Source: Schistosoma mansoni (Eukaryota > Platyhelminthes > Trematoda > Strigeidida > Schistosomatidae). From it: 64,000 nt of DNA. The stretch is taken from contig NC_031496.1 in assembly GCF_000237925.1 (NCBI RefSeq), positions 6,683,801-6,747,800 on the forward strand, given 5' to 3'. This document shows, piece after piece, positions 52,892 through 56,885 of the stretch. The notes under the pieces were generated by a model that did no database searches, had not been told where the DNA came from, and saw only the letters and a program-made list of their open reading frames with translations. Each line of letters starts with the position of its first letter. Positions within the stretch are counted from its first letter, which is position 1. Position numbers and translations under genes: made by a program.

Positions 52892-54439
52892 TCCTGTTCT
52901 AATTAAGATCCGTTAAATAGAATGAATTCCTTTTACTCCTTAAACTTTGTTGTTCTTGTTTCGTTGTTAAAATACAAAAGGTCTGACCAGTAAACCAGAA
53001 TTCAATGGTTTATATGTTTAATATCAACCCAAGTTTCACGAGTTCGATCTCAAGCGTAGTCATGGATGCGCTCTTTTGAGGAATCCCATGCTAGGAAGAA
53101 ACATATTTTCAGTGCTTCGTGGTTTTTTAGTGTTCTTCCAACAGAAATATGTCTTCGATGTAAAATTTATGATTAAATTAATACTGTTTTACACTATCTT
53201 TTCCTAGATAGTATCAAATCTCTTTGCTTTTTAGTGCATAATAATAAAGGAAAAATCACATTCAGAATAGCTCAAAATCACTCAATCGGTTTAATTAGAC
53301 CACTTATTTTTGTTAGGAAGTTGCAAAATATCCCTCGCTAAAGTCTAGAGGCCTAGGAAATGTCAGTAAGTATTTTATCCAATCTGTATTAAGTAGAAGC
53401 TTTTTAGAAACATCTAGAAACTGATGTACTTTTTTGTCACGCTTCGACTACATAATTATTTATCTCATTACCATACTTGACACGTTTGCAGGATGTTCTA
53501 GATGACCAAGGTGGCATGAATTTCTATAAATACCCCTGGTTTTCTGTTCATAGATACTGATATTTCGCTTCTTTTCTTTCTGTTGTATGGGTTGAGGTAT
53601 AAAAGTAGTCTAAGGTTAAACGAAGTGGTTAGGAAGTCAGTAGTAAGTATTCGATTAGCAGACTTAAGATATTTTATAATGATGCACACGGCTGAGGAGT
53701 CCCATAATAGGACAAAACGGCCGTCCAGTGCTTCCAGGTTTTCCATGGTGGTCTAGCTTCAATTGACTCATGATTTCAACTATGAACATACTAAATCCTG
53801 CACAAAACCCCTTCTGATGTATAACATATGCCCACTAGTGACTGACTTCAAGAGATATTTCCTGAAGTTCTAGTGGTAAGCATTGACCAGTGGAGTTCAA
53901 CCAAGTCTGTTGTAGAGATATCAACTCACTGAAGACAATTGGTGAACGGTTGCTCAAAAATCGTGGATTGGTTGAAGTTAGACATTAACACTGTTGGATT
54001 CCGGCCGGCTCAGTGGTCTATCGGTTAAGTGCTATGACGCCAGACTGGTACGTCCTGAGTTTGAATCTCGAGAGTGTTGGATCGTGGATGCGCACTGCTG
54101 AGGAGCTCCATAATAGGACGAAACGGCCGTCCAATGCTTCCAGGTTTTCCATGGTGGTCTAGCTTCAATTGACTCATGATTTTAACTATGAACATACTAA
54201 ATTCTCCACAAAACCCCTTTTGATGTAATAAAAATGGTTTTAAACAATATAAAGAAAAGTTGAATTTCTTTTTTAACAAGTACTATACCGTTTGCAGTTA
54301 ATTTTTCTATTCTTTGAGCTAAACGTTTTTTATCTTCTTCAGCGCGTAAAATAAGATTTCTCATGTCACGTTCACTTGTATCCATTGTATGACATTTTTT
54401 CTGTGCATCTGATAAGGTACGTTCTAAATTTTCTCTTTC
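9974..54439 (-). CDS. CEP135: CEP135/TSGA10-family centrosomal coiled-coil protein, C-terminal 1155 residues; 17 exons, 5' part outside
   Basis: A cartwheel-to-wall scaffold protein of centrioles and basal bodies in the known family. Exons (5' to 3'): 54439-54289, 51276-50969, 47622-47494, 43101-43009, 34802-34740, 33797-33621, 33283-33083, 32483-32244, 30315-30115, 28772-28554, 24697-24497, 22331-22092, 20617-20312, 18038-17730, 14566-14246, 11734-11502, 10049-9974. All junctions are GT-AG and join in frame to TGA. Almost entirely heptad-rich coiled coil. Diagnostic colinear matches to human CEP135 (from memory): [15 protein letters not shown], then [30 protein letters not shown]; the STQTT-like [30 protein letters not shown]; and [14 protein letters not shown] near the C-terminus. 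TSGA10 shares the C-terminal half and remains an alternative. The visible part is about 400 residues longer than the matching human part, most of it due to repeated exon pairs (307-741). N-terminal exons are not in the window. Confidence 0.9.
10130..10745. repeat. GC-richer anonymous segment
   Basis: Noticeably higher GC than the flanks, with motifs such as GGTCGGGCTTGCC, AGCGGTAAGG (three times: AGCGGTAAGA, AGCGGTAAGG, AGCGGTAAGG) and GGCACTGCGGTCACGC. Base use suggests an inserted element. No family recognised; short ORFs have no motif I know. In the last CEP135 intron. Confidence 0.4.
10746..11501. other. CEP135 intron, nothing recognised
   Basis: AT-rich; no supported ORF, RNA or repeat. 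Confidence 0.3.
11502..11734 (-). CDS. CEP135: CEP135 exon
   Basis: 233 bp, phase 0 to 2, donor GTACAA. Ends with [16 protein letters not shown], matching human ISTERYERERAIQEMR, then a Gly/Ser/Tyr tail. Confidence 0.92.
12178..13085 (+). mobile_element. Solo LTR, family L1, interrupted by a retroposon
   Basis: TG...CA ends with 5-bp duplication CACCT (12173-12177 and 13086-13090). About 400 bp of LTR remains when the insertion at 12207-12715 is set aside. Same family as 2075-2479. Confidence 0.7.
12207..12715 (-). mobile_element. (AAAT)n-tailed retroposon, full-length (about 510 bp)
   Basis: Minus-strand 5' end GGTACGGCCGAGAGTGGGGA, 3' end in TAAATAAAT. The 5' end is shared with 20196 and 6833, so it is a true end. 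Inserted in a solo LTR with AACTCA on both sides. I see no convincing RNA polymerase III B box and no ORF, so SINE or LINE 3' end is open. Confidence 0.7.
13091..13327 (-). CDS. Unrecognised ORF with a hydrophobic segment (possible exon or fragment)
   Basis: About 79 codons, open from a TGA upstream, with GTG as the only early start and a plausible acceptor (TTTATTCTTAG, about 13300) inside. The first 30 residues hold a membrane-like segment ([17 protein letters not shown]), then a Cys/His-containing region. At 13085 the frame runs into the solo LTR. Same strand as CEP135 and inside its intron. Family unknown; may be chance. Confidence 0.2.
13440..13720 (-). mobile_element. HHR-SINE-A copy with one arm, up to assembly gap
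   Basis: Diverged tRNA-like body and hammerhead region (about 13455-13520), then the 5' arm (TTAGGACTGAAATTGGTCAG) running into the gap at 13721. Confidence 0.65.
13721..13920. other. Assembly gap (200 N) inside a palindrome
   Basis: Exactly 200 N. The sequence on its right (13921-14010) is the near-exact reverse complement of that on its left (13630-13720), so the gap sits at the centre of an inverted repeat of the SINE-A arm. Confidence 0.95.
14093..14156 (+). mobile_element. LINE 3' end with (ACTG)n tail, 64 bp
   Basis: Matches the 3' end of the LINE at 40604-41743, ends GCTGACTGACTGACTA, flanked by ATCATCA on both sides (14086-14092, 14157-14163). Confidence 0.65.
14246..14566 (-). CDS. 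CEP135: CEP135 exon
   Basis: 321 bp, phase 0, donor [26 protein letters not shown] matches human LLKKQLSNERHTVKNLESLL. Confidence 0.91.
15250..15615 (-). mobile_element. HHR-SINE-A copy with palindromic arm
   Basis: Minus-strand body: tRNA-like box region (GAGTTCGAGTCC-type B box at about 15355-15370), hammerhead at 15284-15329, then a ~130-bp near-perfect palindrome (about 15470-15605) centred on GCATATGTGCATATATGC. Confidence 0.75.
15284..15329 (-). ncRNA. Hammerhead ribozyme, type I, SINE-A (near intact)
   Basis: ATCCAG, CTGACGA, stem II GTCCC/AAAT/AGAAC, GAAA, stem III ACTCGAGT, then cleavable GTC and CTGG. Stem III has ACTCGAGT in place of ACGCGCGT, still self-complementary. In sense orientation within a CEP135 intron. 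Confidence 0.6.
16268..16690 (-). mobile_element. HHR-SINE-B copy plus inverted tail fragment
   Basis: Minus copy with the tRNA-like part (CACTGAGCCAGCATCC complement), a damaged hammerhead (16300-16355) and the 5' region to about 16590, followed by a plus-strand tail fragment (16596-16690). Confidence 0.7.
16690..16835 (+). mobile_element. Solo Penelope-type arm
   Basis: Homologous to the arms at 6416-6560 and 6951-7083 (GGTAAAATATCACAATAATTATGG; GTAGAGCC...GAAAACAATTGTTCACTC). Confidence 0.6.
17087..17225 (+). mobile_element. HHR-SINE-B, degraded copy
   Basis: Recognisable TTAGACATTAACAACGTTGG, tRNA-like CTAAGTGGTCTAGAGGCTAA and tail CGTCTAGTGCTC. Confidence 0.55.
17485..17690 (-). mobile_element. 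HHR-SINE-B copy
   Basis: Tail, hammerhead region with conserved GAAACGGCCGTCCAGTGC but a shortened catalytic core, and B box (GGTTCGAA-type; here GAGTTCGAATC). 5' part missing; ends near CEP135 exon 17730. Confidence 0.7.
17730..18038 (-). CDS. CEP135: CEP135 exon
   Basis: 309 bp, phase 0, donor [22 protein letters not shown] and [12 protein letters not shown] match human RVHKYITEVSRWESLM and AEDWEVKAHQAE. Confidence 0.92.
18139..18428. mobile_element. hAT-like MITE, copy 2, with 8-bp target duplication
   Basis: 290 bp, ends AGTGAGACTATA and TATAGTCTCGCC, flanked on both sides by CAAATGAT. An 8-bp duplication with short inverted repeats is the hAT signature. Lies in a CEP135 intron 100 bp upstream of an exon. 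Confidence 0.65.
18735..18990 (-). mobile_element. HHR-SINE-B copy with a short inverted tail
   Basis: tRNA-like region with GGGTTCGAGTCAC B box, damaged hammerhead, and at 18940-18985 a plus-oriented tail piece. Confidence 0.65.
19686..20196 (-). mobile_element. (AAAT)n-tailed retroposon, full-length
   Basis: About 510 bp, highly similar to 12207-12715 throughout, same ends. In a CEP135 intron on the sense strand, 116 bp from an exon donor. Short ORFs in it are incidental. Confidence 0.72.
20312..20617 (-). CDS. CEP135: CEP135 exon
   Basis: 306 bp, phase 0, donor GTAATT. Contains [20 protein letters not shown], matching human RLQDDLATMARENQEISLEL. Confidence 0.91.
20850..20994 (+). CDS. 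Unassigned exon-like ORF, weakly like the start of a TCTEX1 domain
   Basis: Open frame after acceptor GAATATAG with possible donor GTATGC at 20995. Ends [20 protein letters not shown], resembling the YRLEPxxxFxxxxVxxII opening of TCTEX1-type dynein light chains. No continuation was seen downstream. Opposite strand to CEP135, in its intron. May be a nested gene, a pseudogene piece or chance. Confidence 0.15.
20995..22091. other. CEP135 intron, nothing recognised
   Basis: AT-rich; short ORFs carry no motif. Confidence 0.3.
22092..22331 (-). CDS. CEP135: CEP135 exon, repeat unit B3 (80 codons)
   Basis: 240 bp, phase 0, donor GTAGAT. 26 of 80 residues match B1 without gaps by hand count, with the strongest block at the C-terminal end. 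Confidence 0.9.
23025..23200 (-). mobile_element. HHR-SINE-A, old degraded copy
   Basis: Retains the order of GTTCATACTGAA (complement of the TCACTCTGG region), CATTAAATCACTGAGTTAG (A-box region) and the hammerhead region, all diverged. Confidence 0.4.
23325..23700 (-). mobile_element. HHR-SINE-B, nearly full unit
   Basis: Complete tRNA-like part (TGGGTTCGAATCTCGC B box), hammerhead with conserved GAAACGGCCATCCAGTG but altered at the first core base, the full 5' region, and beyond it the tail of a preceding unit (AAATCTCCACAAAAGCCCC). Confidence 0.75.
24025..24450. mobile_element. HHR-SINE-A inverted pair with arm
   Basis: Arm (24040-24150), minus body (24165-24290), then a plus body (24291-24445) back to back. 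Both bodies keep a B box (GGGTTCGAGTCCC in the plus one). Hammerheads imperfect. Confidence 0.7.
24497..24697 (-). CDS. CEP135: CEP135 exon, repeat unit A3 (67 codons)
   Basis: 201 bp, phase 0, donor GTAAGA. 15 of 67 residues match A1 without gaps by hand count. Confidence 0.9.
25395..25812 (+). mobile_element. Solo LTR, family L2 (TGTTATATYC...CATAACA), 418 bp
   Basis: Ends TGTTATATTC and TTCATAACA, flanked by exact GTGAC duplication (25390-25394, 25813-25817). Shorter than the other L2 copies. Confidence 0.75.
25985..26205. mobile_element. HHR-SINE-B inverted truncated pair
   Basis: A minus fragment (25985-26048) joined to a plus fragment (26049-26205) containing a hammerhead and the tail. 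Confidence 0.7.
26062..26107 (+). ncRNA. Hammerhead ribozyme, SINE-B (near intact)
   Basis: GCACTG, CTGAGGA, stem II GTC/GAC, GAAA, stem III region CAGCCGTC, TAGTGC. Stem I pairs with one G-U. Confidence 0.5.
27135..27330 (+). mobile_element. HHR-SINE-B, 5'-truncated
   Basis: Starts in the tRNA-like part (CTGGGTTCGAATCACGC), hammerhead with core changed to CTGAGAA but stems kept, then the tail to AAACCCCCTC. Confidence 0.7.
27530..27735 (+). mobile_element. RTE-type LINE 3' end
   Basis: Degraded C-terminal coding run: AAAGGAAAGGAGGTAGACCA (KRKGGRP-like), then GAGGCCTATGATCTACTAGG and AGTAACAGGCGTAAGT. Confidence 0.6.
28554..28772 (-). CDS. CEP135: CEP135 exon, repeat unit B2 (73 codons)
   Basis: 219 bp, phase 0. 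Donor is the weaker GTGTGT, so this 3' boundary is less certain. Coiled coil [14 protein letters not shown] to DNESLR. Confidence 0.85.
28851..28876. repeat. (TA)n microsatellite
   Basis: About 13 uninterrupted TA units in a CEP135 intron, just upstream of exon B2. Confidence 0.9.
29490..30010. mobile_element. HHR-SINE-B inverted pair (full minus unit, plus 3' part)
   Basis: Full minus unit at 29490-29870, including the tail of a preceding unit (29840-29870), then the plus hammerhead and tail (29878-30010). Sits 105 bp from CEP135 exon A2. Confidence 0.75.
29889..29934 (+). ncRNA. Hammerhead ribozyme, SINE-B (intact consensus)
   Basis: Stem I GCACTG/CAGTGC, core CTGAGGA, stem II GTCC/GGAC, GAAA, stem III around CGGCCG, cleavage after GTC at 29928. 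All invariant core bases of CUGANGA...GAAA...UH are present. Antisense to CEP135. Confidence 0.75.
30115..30315 (-). CDS. CEP135: CEP135 exon, repeat unit A2 (67 codons)
   Basis: 201 bp, phase 0, donor GTAATT. Coiled coil with [13 protein letters not shown] in the position shared with A1 and A3. Confidence 0.9.
30417..30953 (+). mobile_element. Solo LTR, family L2, 537 bp
   Basis: Ends TGTTATATCC and GTCATAACA, flanked by GAAGG on both sides. Inserted 102 bp upstream of CEP135 exon A2. Confidence 0.78.
31000..32243. other. CEP135 intron, nothing recognised
   Basis: AT-rich, no supported feature apart from short G-rich GTGTGGGGTGTGGGGG near 31780. Confidence 0.3.
32244..32483 (-). CDS. CEP135: CEP135 exon, repeat unit B1 (80 codons)
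   Basis: 240 bp, phase 0, donor GTGAGT, acceptor TACTAAG. Ends with [13 protein letters not shown] and EEEK, mirrored in unit B3. Confidence 0.9.
32840..33035 (-). mobile_element. HHR-SINE-A, old degraded copy
   Basis: Retains ATTTCGTCCTATTTCGGAC (hammerhead complement), GAGACCCAGACCCAGTA (B-box region) and the A-box region. Directly adjoins CEP135 exon A1. Confidence 0.5.
33083..33283 (-). CDS. CEP135: CEP135 exon, repeat unit A1 (67 codons)
   Basis: 201 bp, phase 0, donor GTAAGT. First of three 67-codon coiled-coil exons sharing ERD/E at codons 30-32 and Leu at 48 and 55. Confidence 0.9.
33621..33797 (-). CDS. CEP135: CEP135 exon
   Basis: 177 bp, phase 0. Contains NTQTTQT and [19 protein letters not shown], matching human ESTQTT and EKELALSDLRRIMAEKEAL. 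With the 63-bp exon before it the coding length is 240 bp. Confidence 0.9.
34140..34640. mobile_element. Cluster of degraded HHR-SINE-B and -A pieces
   Basis: Minus SINE-B remnant (34140-34290), plus SINE-A remnant (34310-34510, with GGGTCCGAATCCC B box and CAACTTATCAGTCC), plus SINE-B tail (34560-34640). Confidence 0.5.
34740..34802 (-). CDS. CEP135: CEP135 micro-sized exon (21 codons)
   Basis: 63 bp, phase 0, donor [26 protein letters not shown] aligns residue by residue with human IQSNVKLLTAERDKLSVLYN, which secures an exon too short for routine calling. Confidence 0.88.
35434..35999 (+). mobile_element. Solo LTR-like element, family L3, 566 bp
   Basis: Begins TGTTACGTCC, ends TTCACATCA, flanked by GAATA at 35429-35433 and 36000-36004. 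Contains an AG microsatellite (about 35597-35612). Single copy in the window, so its identity as an LTR rests on ends and duplication only; strand arbitrary. Confidence 0.5.
36005..37309. other. CEP135 intron, nothing recognised
   Basis: AT-rich; a short C-run (about 36756-36767) is the only notable feature. Confidence 0.3.
37310..37500 (-). mobile_element. HHR-SINE-B, old degraded copy
   Basis: Recognisable CATGGGATCACTGAACAACT and TTTTCTAGTC...GTTAAACCACTAA order; strongly diverged. Confidence 0.35.
37940..38110 (+). mobile_element. Fragment of a third SINE-like family (C)
   Basis: GTTTGTTCTCTGAGCTGGATGG matches the run at the window's right end (63970-64000). No hammerhead seen. Body noncoding. 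Confidence 0.4.
38575..38932 (+). mobile_element. RTE-type LINE 3' end
   Basis: Degraded coding run for the RTE C-terminus ([34 protein letters not shown]), then CCTATGCTCCC and (TAAG) tail. Joined to an old LTR at 38935. Confidence 0.65.
38935..39395 (+). mobile_element. Old L2-type LTR remnant
   Basis: Shares the segments TTATACATATTCTTATTG, ATGGTGTGATGTG and GGACATA in the same order as the L2 copies. Diverged; ends unclear, and the left end abuts an RTE 3' end. Confidence 0.5.
39396..40603. other. CEP135 intron, nothing recognised
   Basis: AT-rich; no supported gene or repeat. Confidence 0.3.
40604..41743 (-). mobile_element. LINE reverse transcriptase, 5'-truncated, with (ACTG)n tail
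   Basis: Minus-strand ORF 41736-41263 has the RT catalytic box ([14 protein letters not shown]), then [12 protein letters not shown], a FTYLGSLIS block and [16 protein letters not shown] followed by a stop where relatives have Gly-Cys-Glu-Thr-Trp. The frame resumes to [20 protein letters not shown]. The 3' UTR ends in GACTGACTGACTGA. 5' RT domains and endonuclease are missing. Clade not fixed (RTE/Jockey-like). Confidence 0.85.
41744..42636. other. CEP135 intron, nothing recognised
   Basis: AT-rich; no supported feature. Confidence 0.3.
42637..42935 (+). mobile_element. HHR-SINE-A copy with 3' arm
   Basis: tRNA-like A box (CAGTGGCTGAATGG), B box (CGGTTCGAGTCCC), hammerhead, then the arm in reverse orientation, ending CAAACAATACTAAATG. 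Confidence 0.78.
42731..42775 (+). ncRNA. Hammerhead ribozyme, SINE-A (one core change)
   Basis: ATCCAG/CTGGAT stem I, TTGACGA in place of CTGACGA, stem II GTCCC/AAAT/GGGAC (covaried), GAAA, ACGCGCGT, GTC. The core C to T probably lowers or abolishes activity. Confidence 0.6.
43009..43101 (-). CDS. CEP135: CEP135 exon
   Basis: 93 bp, phase 0. [18 protein letters not shown] matches human ITRERDELQCML. Donor GTAAGT. Confidence 0.87.
43102..44289. other. CEP135 intron, nothing recognised
   Basis: AT-rich; ORFs here have no motif and poor coding character. Confidence 0.3.
44290..44380 (+). mobile_element. HHR-SINE-B, degraded tail
   Basis: GCTGTCTAGTGCTACTAGAT and GATGATCTAACTAA correspond to the post-ribozyme tail. 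Confidence 0.4.
44940..45215 (+). mobile_element. RTE-type LINE 3' end
   Basis: AGGAAGAAGCTCTGGAAGTG, GACACACATTGAAGAAATC, CTCACATGGAATCCTGAAG and GGCGGCCTATGCCCC, ending in TAAG-type repeats. Frame broken. Confidence 0.7.
45420..45610 (-). mobile_element. LINE 3' UTR remnant (same family as 40604-41743)
   Basis: AGTGTTGGTATAAAAGATTA and AAGGGAAGACAAAGAATGAA follow the order of 40720-40830. Diverged. Confidence 0.4.
45744..46297 (+). mobile_element. Solo LTR, family L2, 554 bp
   Basis: Begins TGTTATATCC and ends in ATCACA, flanked by GTTAA on both sides. Closely similar to 30417-30953. Confidence 0.77.
46303..47493. other. CEP135 intron, nothing recognised
   Basis: AT-rich; no supported gene or repeat. 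Confidence 0.3.
47494..47622 (-). CDS. CEP135: CEP135 exon
   Basis: 129 bp, phase 0 at both ends; acceptor TTTCAG, donor GTAAGC. Coiled coil, then an RS-rich stretch ([15 protein letters not shown]). Confidence 0.88.
48043..48478 (+). mobile_element. (AAAT)n-tailed retroposon, 5'-truncated
   Basis: Begins within the element (GGGAAGTTCTAG), ends in (AAAT)n, and is flanked by the 9-bp duplication CCAGTGCCA. This is typical LINE-machinery retroposition. Confidence 0.75.
48780..48979. other. Assembly gap (200 N) beside an inverted duplication
   Basis: Exactly 200 N, immediately left of the inverted duplication 48980-49655. Confidence 0.95.
48980..49655. repeat. Inverted duplication enclosing two HHR-SINE-A copies
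   Basis: 48980-49085 (TTACATCATAAGACAGTCACTAG region) is the imperfect reverse complement of 49550-49655. Between them lie a minus SINE-A (49086-49250), an arm (49260-49380) and a plus SINE-A (49391-49545). So unique flanking DNA as well as the SINE is mirrored. Confidence 0.75.
49685..49955 (+). mobile_element. HHR-SINE-B copy
   Basis: tRNA-like part (CGGCTCAGTGATCTAGAGG), hammerhead 49817-49862, tail to AACCCCCTTCTGATA. Confidence 0.78.
49817..49862 (+). ncRNA. Hammerhead ribozyme, SINE-B (near intact)
   Basis: GCGCTG/CAGTGC stem I (one G-U), CTGAGGA, GTCC/GTAC, GAAA, cleavage triplet ATC (allowed NUH). Confidence 0.6.
49956..50968. other. CEP135 intron, nothing recognised
   Basis: AT-rich; no supported feature. 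Confidence 0.3.
50969..51276 (-). CDS. CEP135: CEP135 exon
   Basis: 308 bp, phase 1 to 0, donor GTAAAT. Holds the most specific family match, a segment aligning with human LDTFLKGIEEERDYYKKELE, followed by a Ser/Thr/Gly-rich low-complexity linker. Confidence 0.92.
51385..51500. repeat. GC-rich island, anonymous repeat fragment
   Basis: About 115 bp (GCAGCTCTTCTAGGGCTACTG, GGTAGCAAGCCCGGGTAAAG, CGGGCACGGAGTCGGCAACC) far richer in GC than its flanks. It looks like part of a LINE, but I cannot place it. Confidence 0.4.
51501..52409. other. CEP135 intron, nothing recognised
   Basis: AT-rich; no supported feature. Confidence 0.3.
52410..52733 (+). mobile_element. HHR-SINE-A, best full-length copy
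   Basis: 5' arm (TTAGTATTGTTTGTTTGAATC), A box (CAGTAGCTGAATGG), B box (GGGTTCGAGTCCC), hammerhead 52652-52696, 3' end CCACTGCTAGCCACTATCC. 324 bp; antisense to CEP135. Confidence 0.82.
52652..52696 (+). ncRNA. Hammerhead ribozyme, SINE-A (intact core)
   Basis: Stem I ATCCAA/TTGGAT (both strands changed from ATCCAG/CTGGAT, pairing kept), core CTGACGA, stem II GTTCC/AAAT/AGGAC, GAAA, stem III ACGCGCGT, cleavage after GTC at 52690. Confidence 0.75.
52860..52887. repeat. (TA)n microsatellite
   Basis: About 14 TA units. Confidence 0.9.
53030..53150 (+). mobile_element. HHR-SINE-B, degraded copy
   Basis: ACGAGTTCGATCTC (B box), CATGGATGCGCTCTTTTGAGG and TTTCAGTGCTTCG retain family order. Confidence 0.5.
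53683..54225 (+). mobile_element. HHR-SINE-B head-to-tail array (partial unit plus full unit)
   Basis: A hammerhead and tail (53683-53820) run directly into a complete second unit: 5' region, tRNA-like part (GGCTCAGTGGTCTATCGG), hammerhead 54092-54137, tail. From cleavage site to cleavage site is 53726-54131, 406 bp. Ends 63 bp from CEP135 exon 54289. Confidence 0.8.
54092..54137 (+). ncRNA. Hammerhead ribozyme, SINE-B
   Basis: GCACTG, CTGAGGA, GCTCC/GGAC, GAAA, CGGCCGTC, CAATGC: intact core, one mismatch in stem I and a disturbed stem II. Confidence 0.5.
54289..54439 (-). CDS. CEP135: CEP135 exon (first visible)
   Basis: 151 bp, phase 0 to 1. Acceptor TTATTAG, donor GTATAG. Coiled coil [13 protein letters not shown] to RIEKLTAN. 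The donor side continues into [11 protein letters not shown] of the next exon, as in human CEP135. Confidence 0.88.
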
Positions 54440-54705
54440 CTAATAATTAAAAAATGTAAGCGTTTTCAAATATGTAAGAACCGCCACAATCAATTGGAAA
54501 TAACCAATAAATATAGGATTACGTAATAAATGTATGCATATAGCAAACTAAAAACTGTGTCAGACAAACAAATGAGTGATGAGAGAATAAAAACTCCAAA
54601 CAGAGTTAAAATAGTGGATGTACGATTCATTGATATAAATCACTGACTGGTAACAAATGAATGAGTTCTAACTAGTCTCTGATTCCTGAAATTGTGTAAC
54701 TTAAG

Positions 54706-55021
54706 TGTTAGCGGGACATAGATTGGATTAAAGCATGTTTCATGCATGATGGTGTTGCTGCGCGCTGATTGGCTAATTCTAAACCGATTAGCCCGGGGCA
54801 TATTATTGGAGAAAAATCTAGAAGCTTCTTATGTATATACTATAAATATATGGACGTTATTCAAACTAGTGATTGCTGTTCACTTACTATTGTTTTTTTG
54901 AATACAATTTCATTCCTGTTCAACGTGTTCTGATTTTGGGGTCTTGTCGAGTGTCATTATATAAGAATACTAAGCAATAGGAATCGCTGGGTCGTTTATA
55001 TAGGAAAACACAGCTATAACA
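54706..55021 (+). mobile_element. Solo LTR-like element, family L4, 316 bp
   Basis: Begins TGTTAGCGGG, ends CTATAACA, flanked by TTAAG at 54701-54705 and 55022-55026. Contains a TATA-like CTATAAATATA about 140 bp in, as an LTR promoter would. Single copy in the window. Confidence 0.55.
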
Positions 55022-55026
55022 TTAAG

Positions 55027-56109
55027 TGAAAAAATTAGCTCTCAAAATACTAAGTATGAGTTATAGCCTAATGGATAATGCTATATGGGAGTTTTAAGTC
55101 GTCGATTGGCTTTGATCTAGTGATATACTTCTATTGATTACGAGTGACTTCAAACTAGTTATATAAATCAACAGTTGTTTTCAATAAGCAGTTTTTGCTG
55201 TCTGAACAAGAAAAATGTTTTCAGTTTTTAAAGTGAACCATAACTTCACTCCATGAAAAACTTTTACTCGGTTATAACTCGGAATAAAACCGCTTTAACT
55301 ACATAAGACAATCCTTTAATACGTATATTGAATTCATGTACAGGTTTTTCTTTAATGTTAAGGAGAATCTGTTTAACCCAAGGTTTATATTGGTGAATAC
55401 TGACCATTAAGAAGTCTGCACTAATTCCACAAAACCAATAATTCATCAATGAATGAGACTGGGAAATAATGTTTTTTCGTTAAGTGGTTGGATATAATCA
55501 TCGGGAAACCCGAAACCCAGGTTTCAGGCTAGTTGGTGATTACCATCAAGGAGTACATATAACATCGGAAGAATTGGTGCTTCCTAATGGCTGTAAACCC
55601 ATACCATCCAGTTTCACAATATGAGAAGTTCCTACTGAACTAATCAGGGAGCGACTGACCTCCTATCCTGTAATTGAAAGCATTACCACTGAATCAAAAA
55701 AGATCAAATGTTCTACCTTCTTACTAATGACATTATTTTAGGTTTTCTTAAAATAACTTATTTTTGTTTTCATACTAATTGAAATGGTCATAAGCTAAAA
55801 GCTGTTTATTGGAAAGATTTCTTCATAGTGAATGTTTTATCAAGTGGTGAAAATTGCAGAAAAGTATTTAGTGACCCATATGTCAATAAAATTATAATGA
55901 ACTAAATTCTTTATAATCACGATCTCAGATAAAGTAAAGAAAAACGTAGAAACACATAGACAGAAATTACCTACATCAACTATTAGAAAACATTGAATGA
56001 AACCAATCGTACTGGTTATAAAGTCATTTTTTCCCTAATCATAAACACTATTCAAATAATAATGATCTGAATAGGAAGATCCAAAAAACCAAATAAATTA
56101 ATTGAAATT
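55027..56109. other. CEP135 intron (or 5' region), nothing recognised
   Basis: AT-rich; no CEP135 N-terminal exon seen. Confidence 0.3.
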
Positions 56110-56340
56110 CACCCGATTCCACAAGCCGGTGGCTGTCTGGACTCAGTAGCTAAGAGAATAAAGCGATGATGTTTGAAGCAAAAGGTATTGGATCCGAGTC
56201 CCACAGTGAATATCAACTCTGGAAAGCAAGAAGATCTAGCTGACAAGACCCAAACAGGAAGAGACAGTCCTTACAAGACAGAAATATGCACAAAGAGACT
56301 GATCAATTGTAATAATGAATGTCAATAGGAAAGTTCAAAC
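56110..56340 (+). mobile_element. HHR-SINE-A, degraded copy
   Basis: CAGTAGCTAAGAGAATAA (A-box region), GGATCCGAGTCCC (B box) and AGCTGACAAGACCCAAACAG (hammerhead region). Confidence 0.6.
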
Positions 56341-56409
56341 AACTAATACGTGCGATCAGCAGATCGTTCTGTTTTTCCAGGATTTCATTCAGAATGACTA
56401 ATTTTAGGT

Positions 56410-56695
56410 AGTTGAAAGTGTGAGCCAGTTGAAGCTAGACCACCATGGAAAACCTGGAAGCATTGGACGGCCGTTTCGTCCTATTATGGGACTCCTCGGA
56501 AATGCGCATCCACGATCCAACACTCGCGAGATTCAAACTCAGGACGTACCAGTCTCGCGCCAGAGCAATTAATCAATAGACCACTGAGCCCGCATCCCAT
56601 GGTGCTCCCAGGTTTTCCCTAGTGGTCTAGCCTCAATTGACTCACGCTTTCAACTATGAAAATACTAAATCTCTACAAAAACCCCTTCTGATAAT
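56410..56695. mobile_element. HHR-SINE-B inverted pair
   Basis: Minus unit (56410-56600), its hammerhead with conserved GAAACGGCCGTCCAATGC and core changed to CCGAGGA, joined to a plus tail (56601-56695). Confidence 0.7.
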
Positions 56696-56724
56696 AATTT
56701 TAGGCAATTAACTCAGTCATGGTA

Positions 56725-56885
56725 AGCAAGGATGGATAGTGGCTAGCAGTGGAATCCAGGACGCGCGTTTCGTCCTATTTGGGACTTGTCAGCTGAATTT
56801 ACCTGCATCTTAGAGTTGATATTCACTCTGGGACTCGAACCTAGTACCTTTCGCTTCAAACGCCATCGCGTTATCCACTCAGTCC
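56725..56885 (-). mobile_element. HHR-SINE-A copy
   Basis: Body with B box (AGGTTCGAGTCCC) and a hammerhead intact except CTGACAA in the core; arm absent. Confidence 0.75.

Noticed and set aside
9974-54439. Calling the coiled-coil gene rootletin or C-Nap1
   Set aside because: Several ungapped, colinear segments fit CEP135 specifically; rootletin similarity would be generic heptads.
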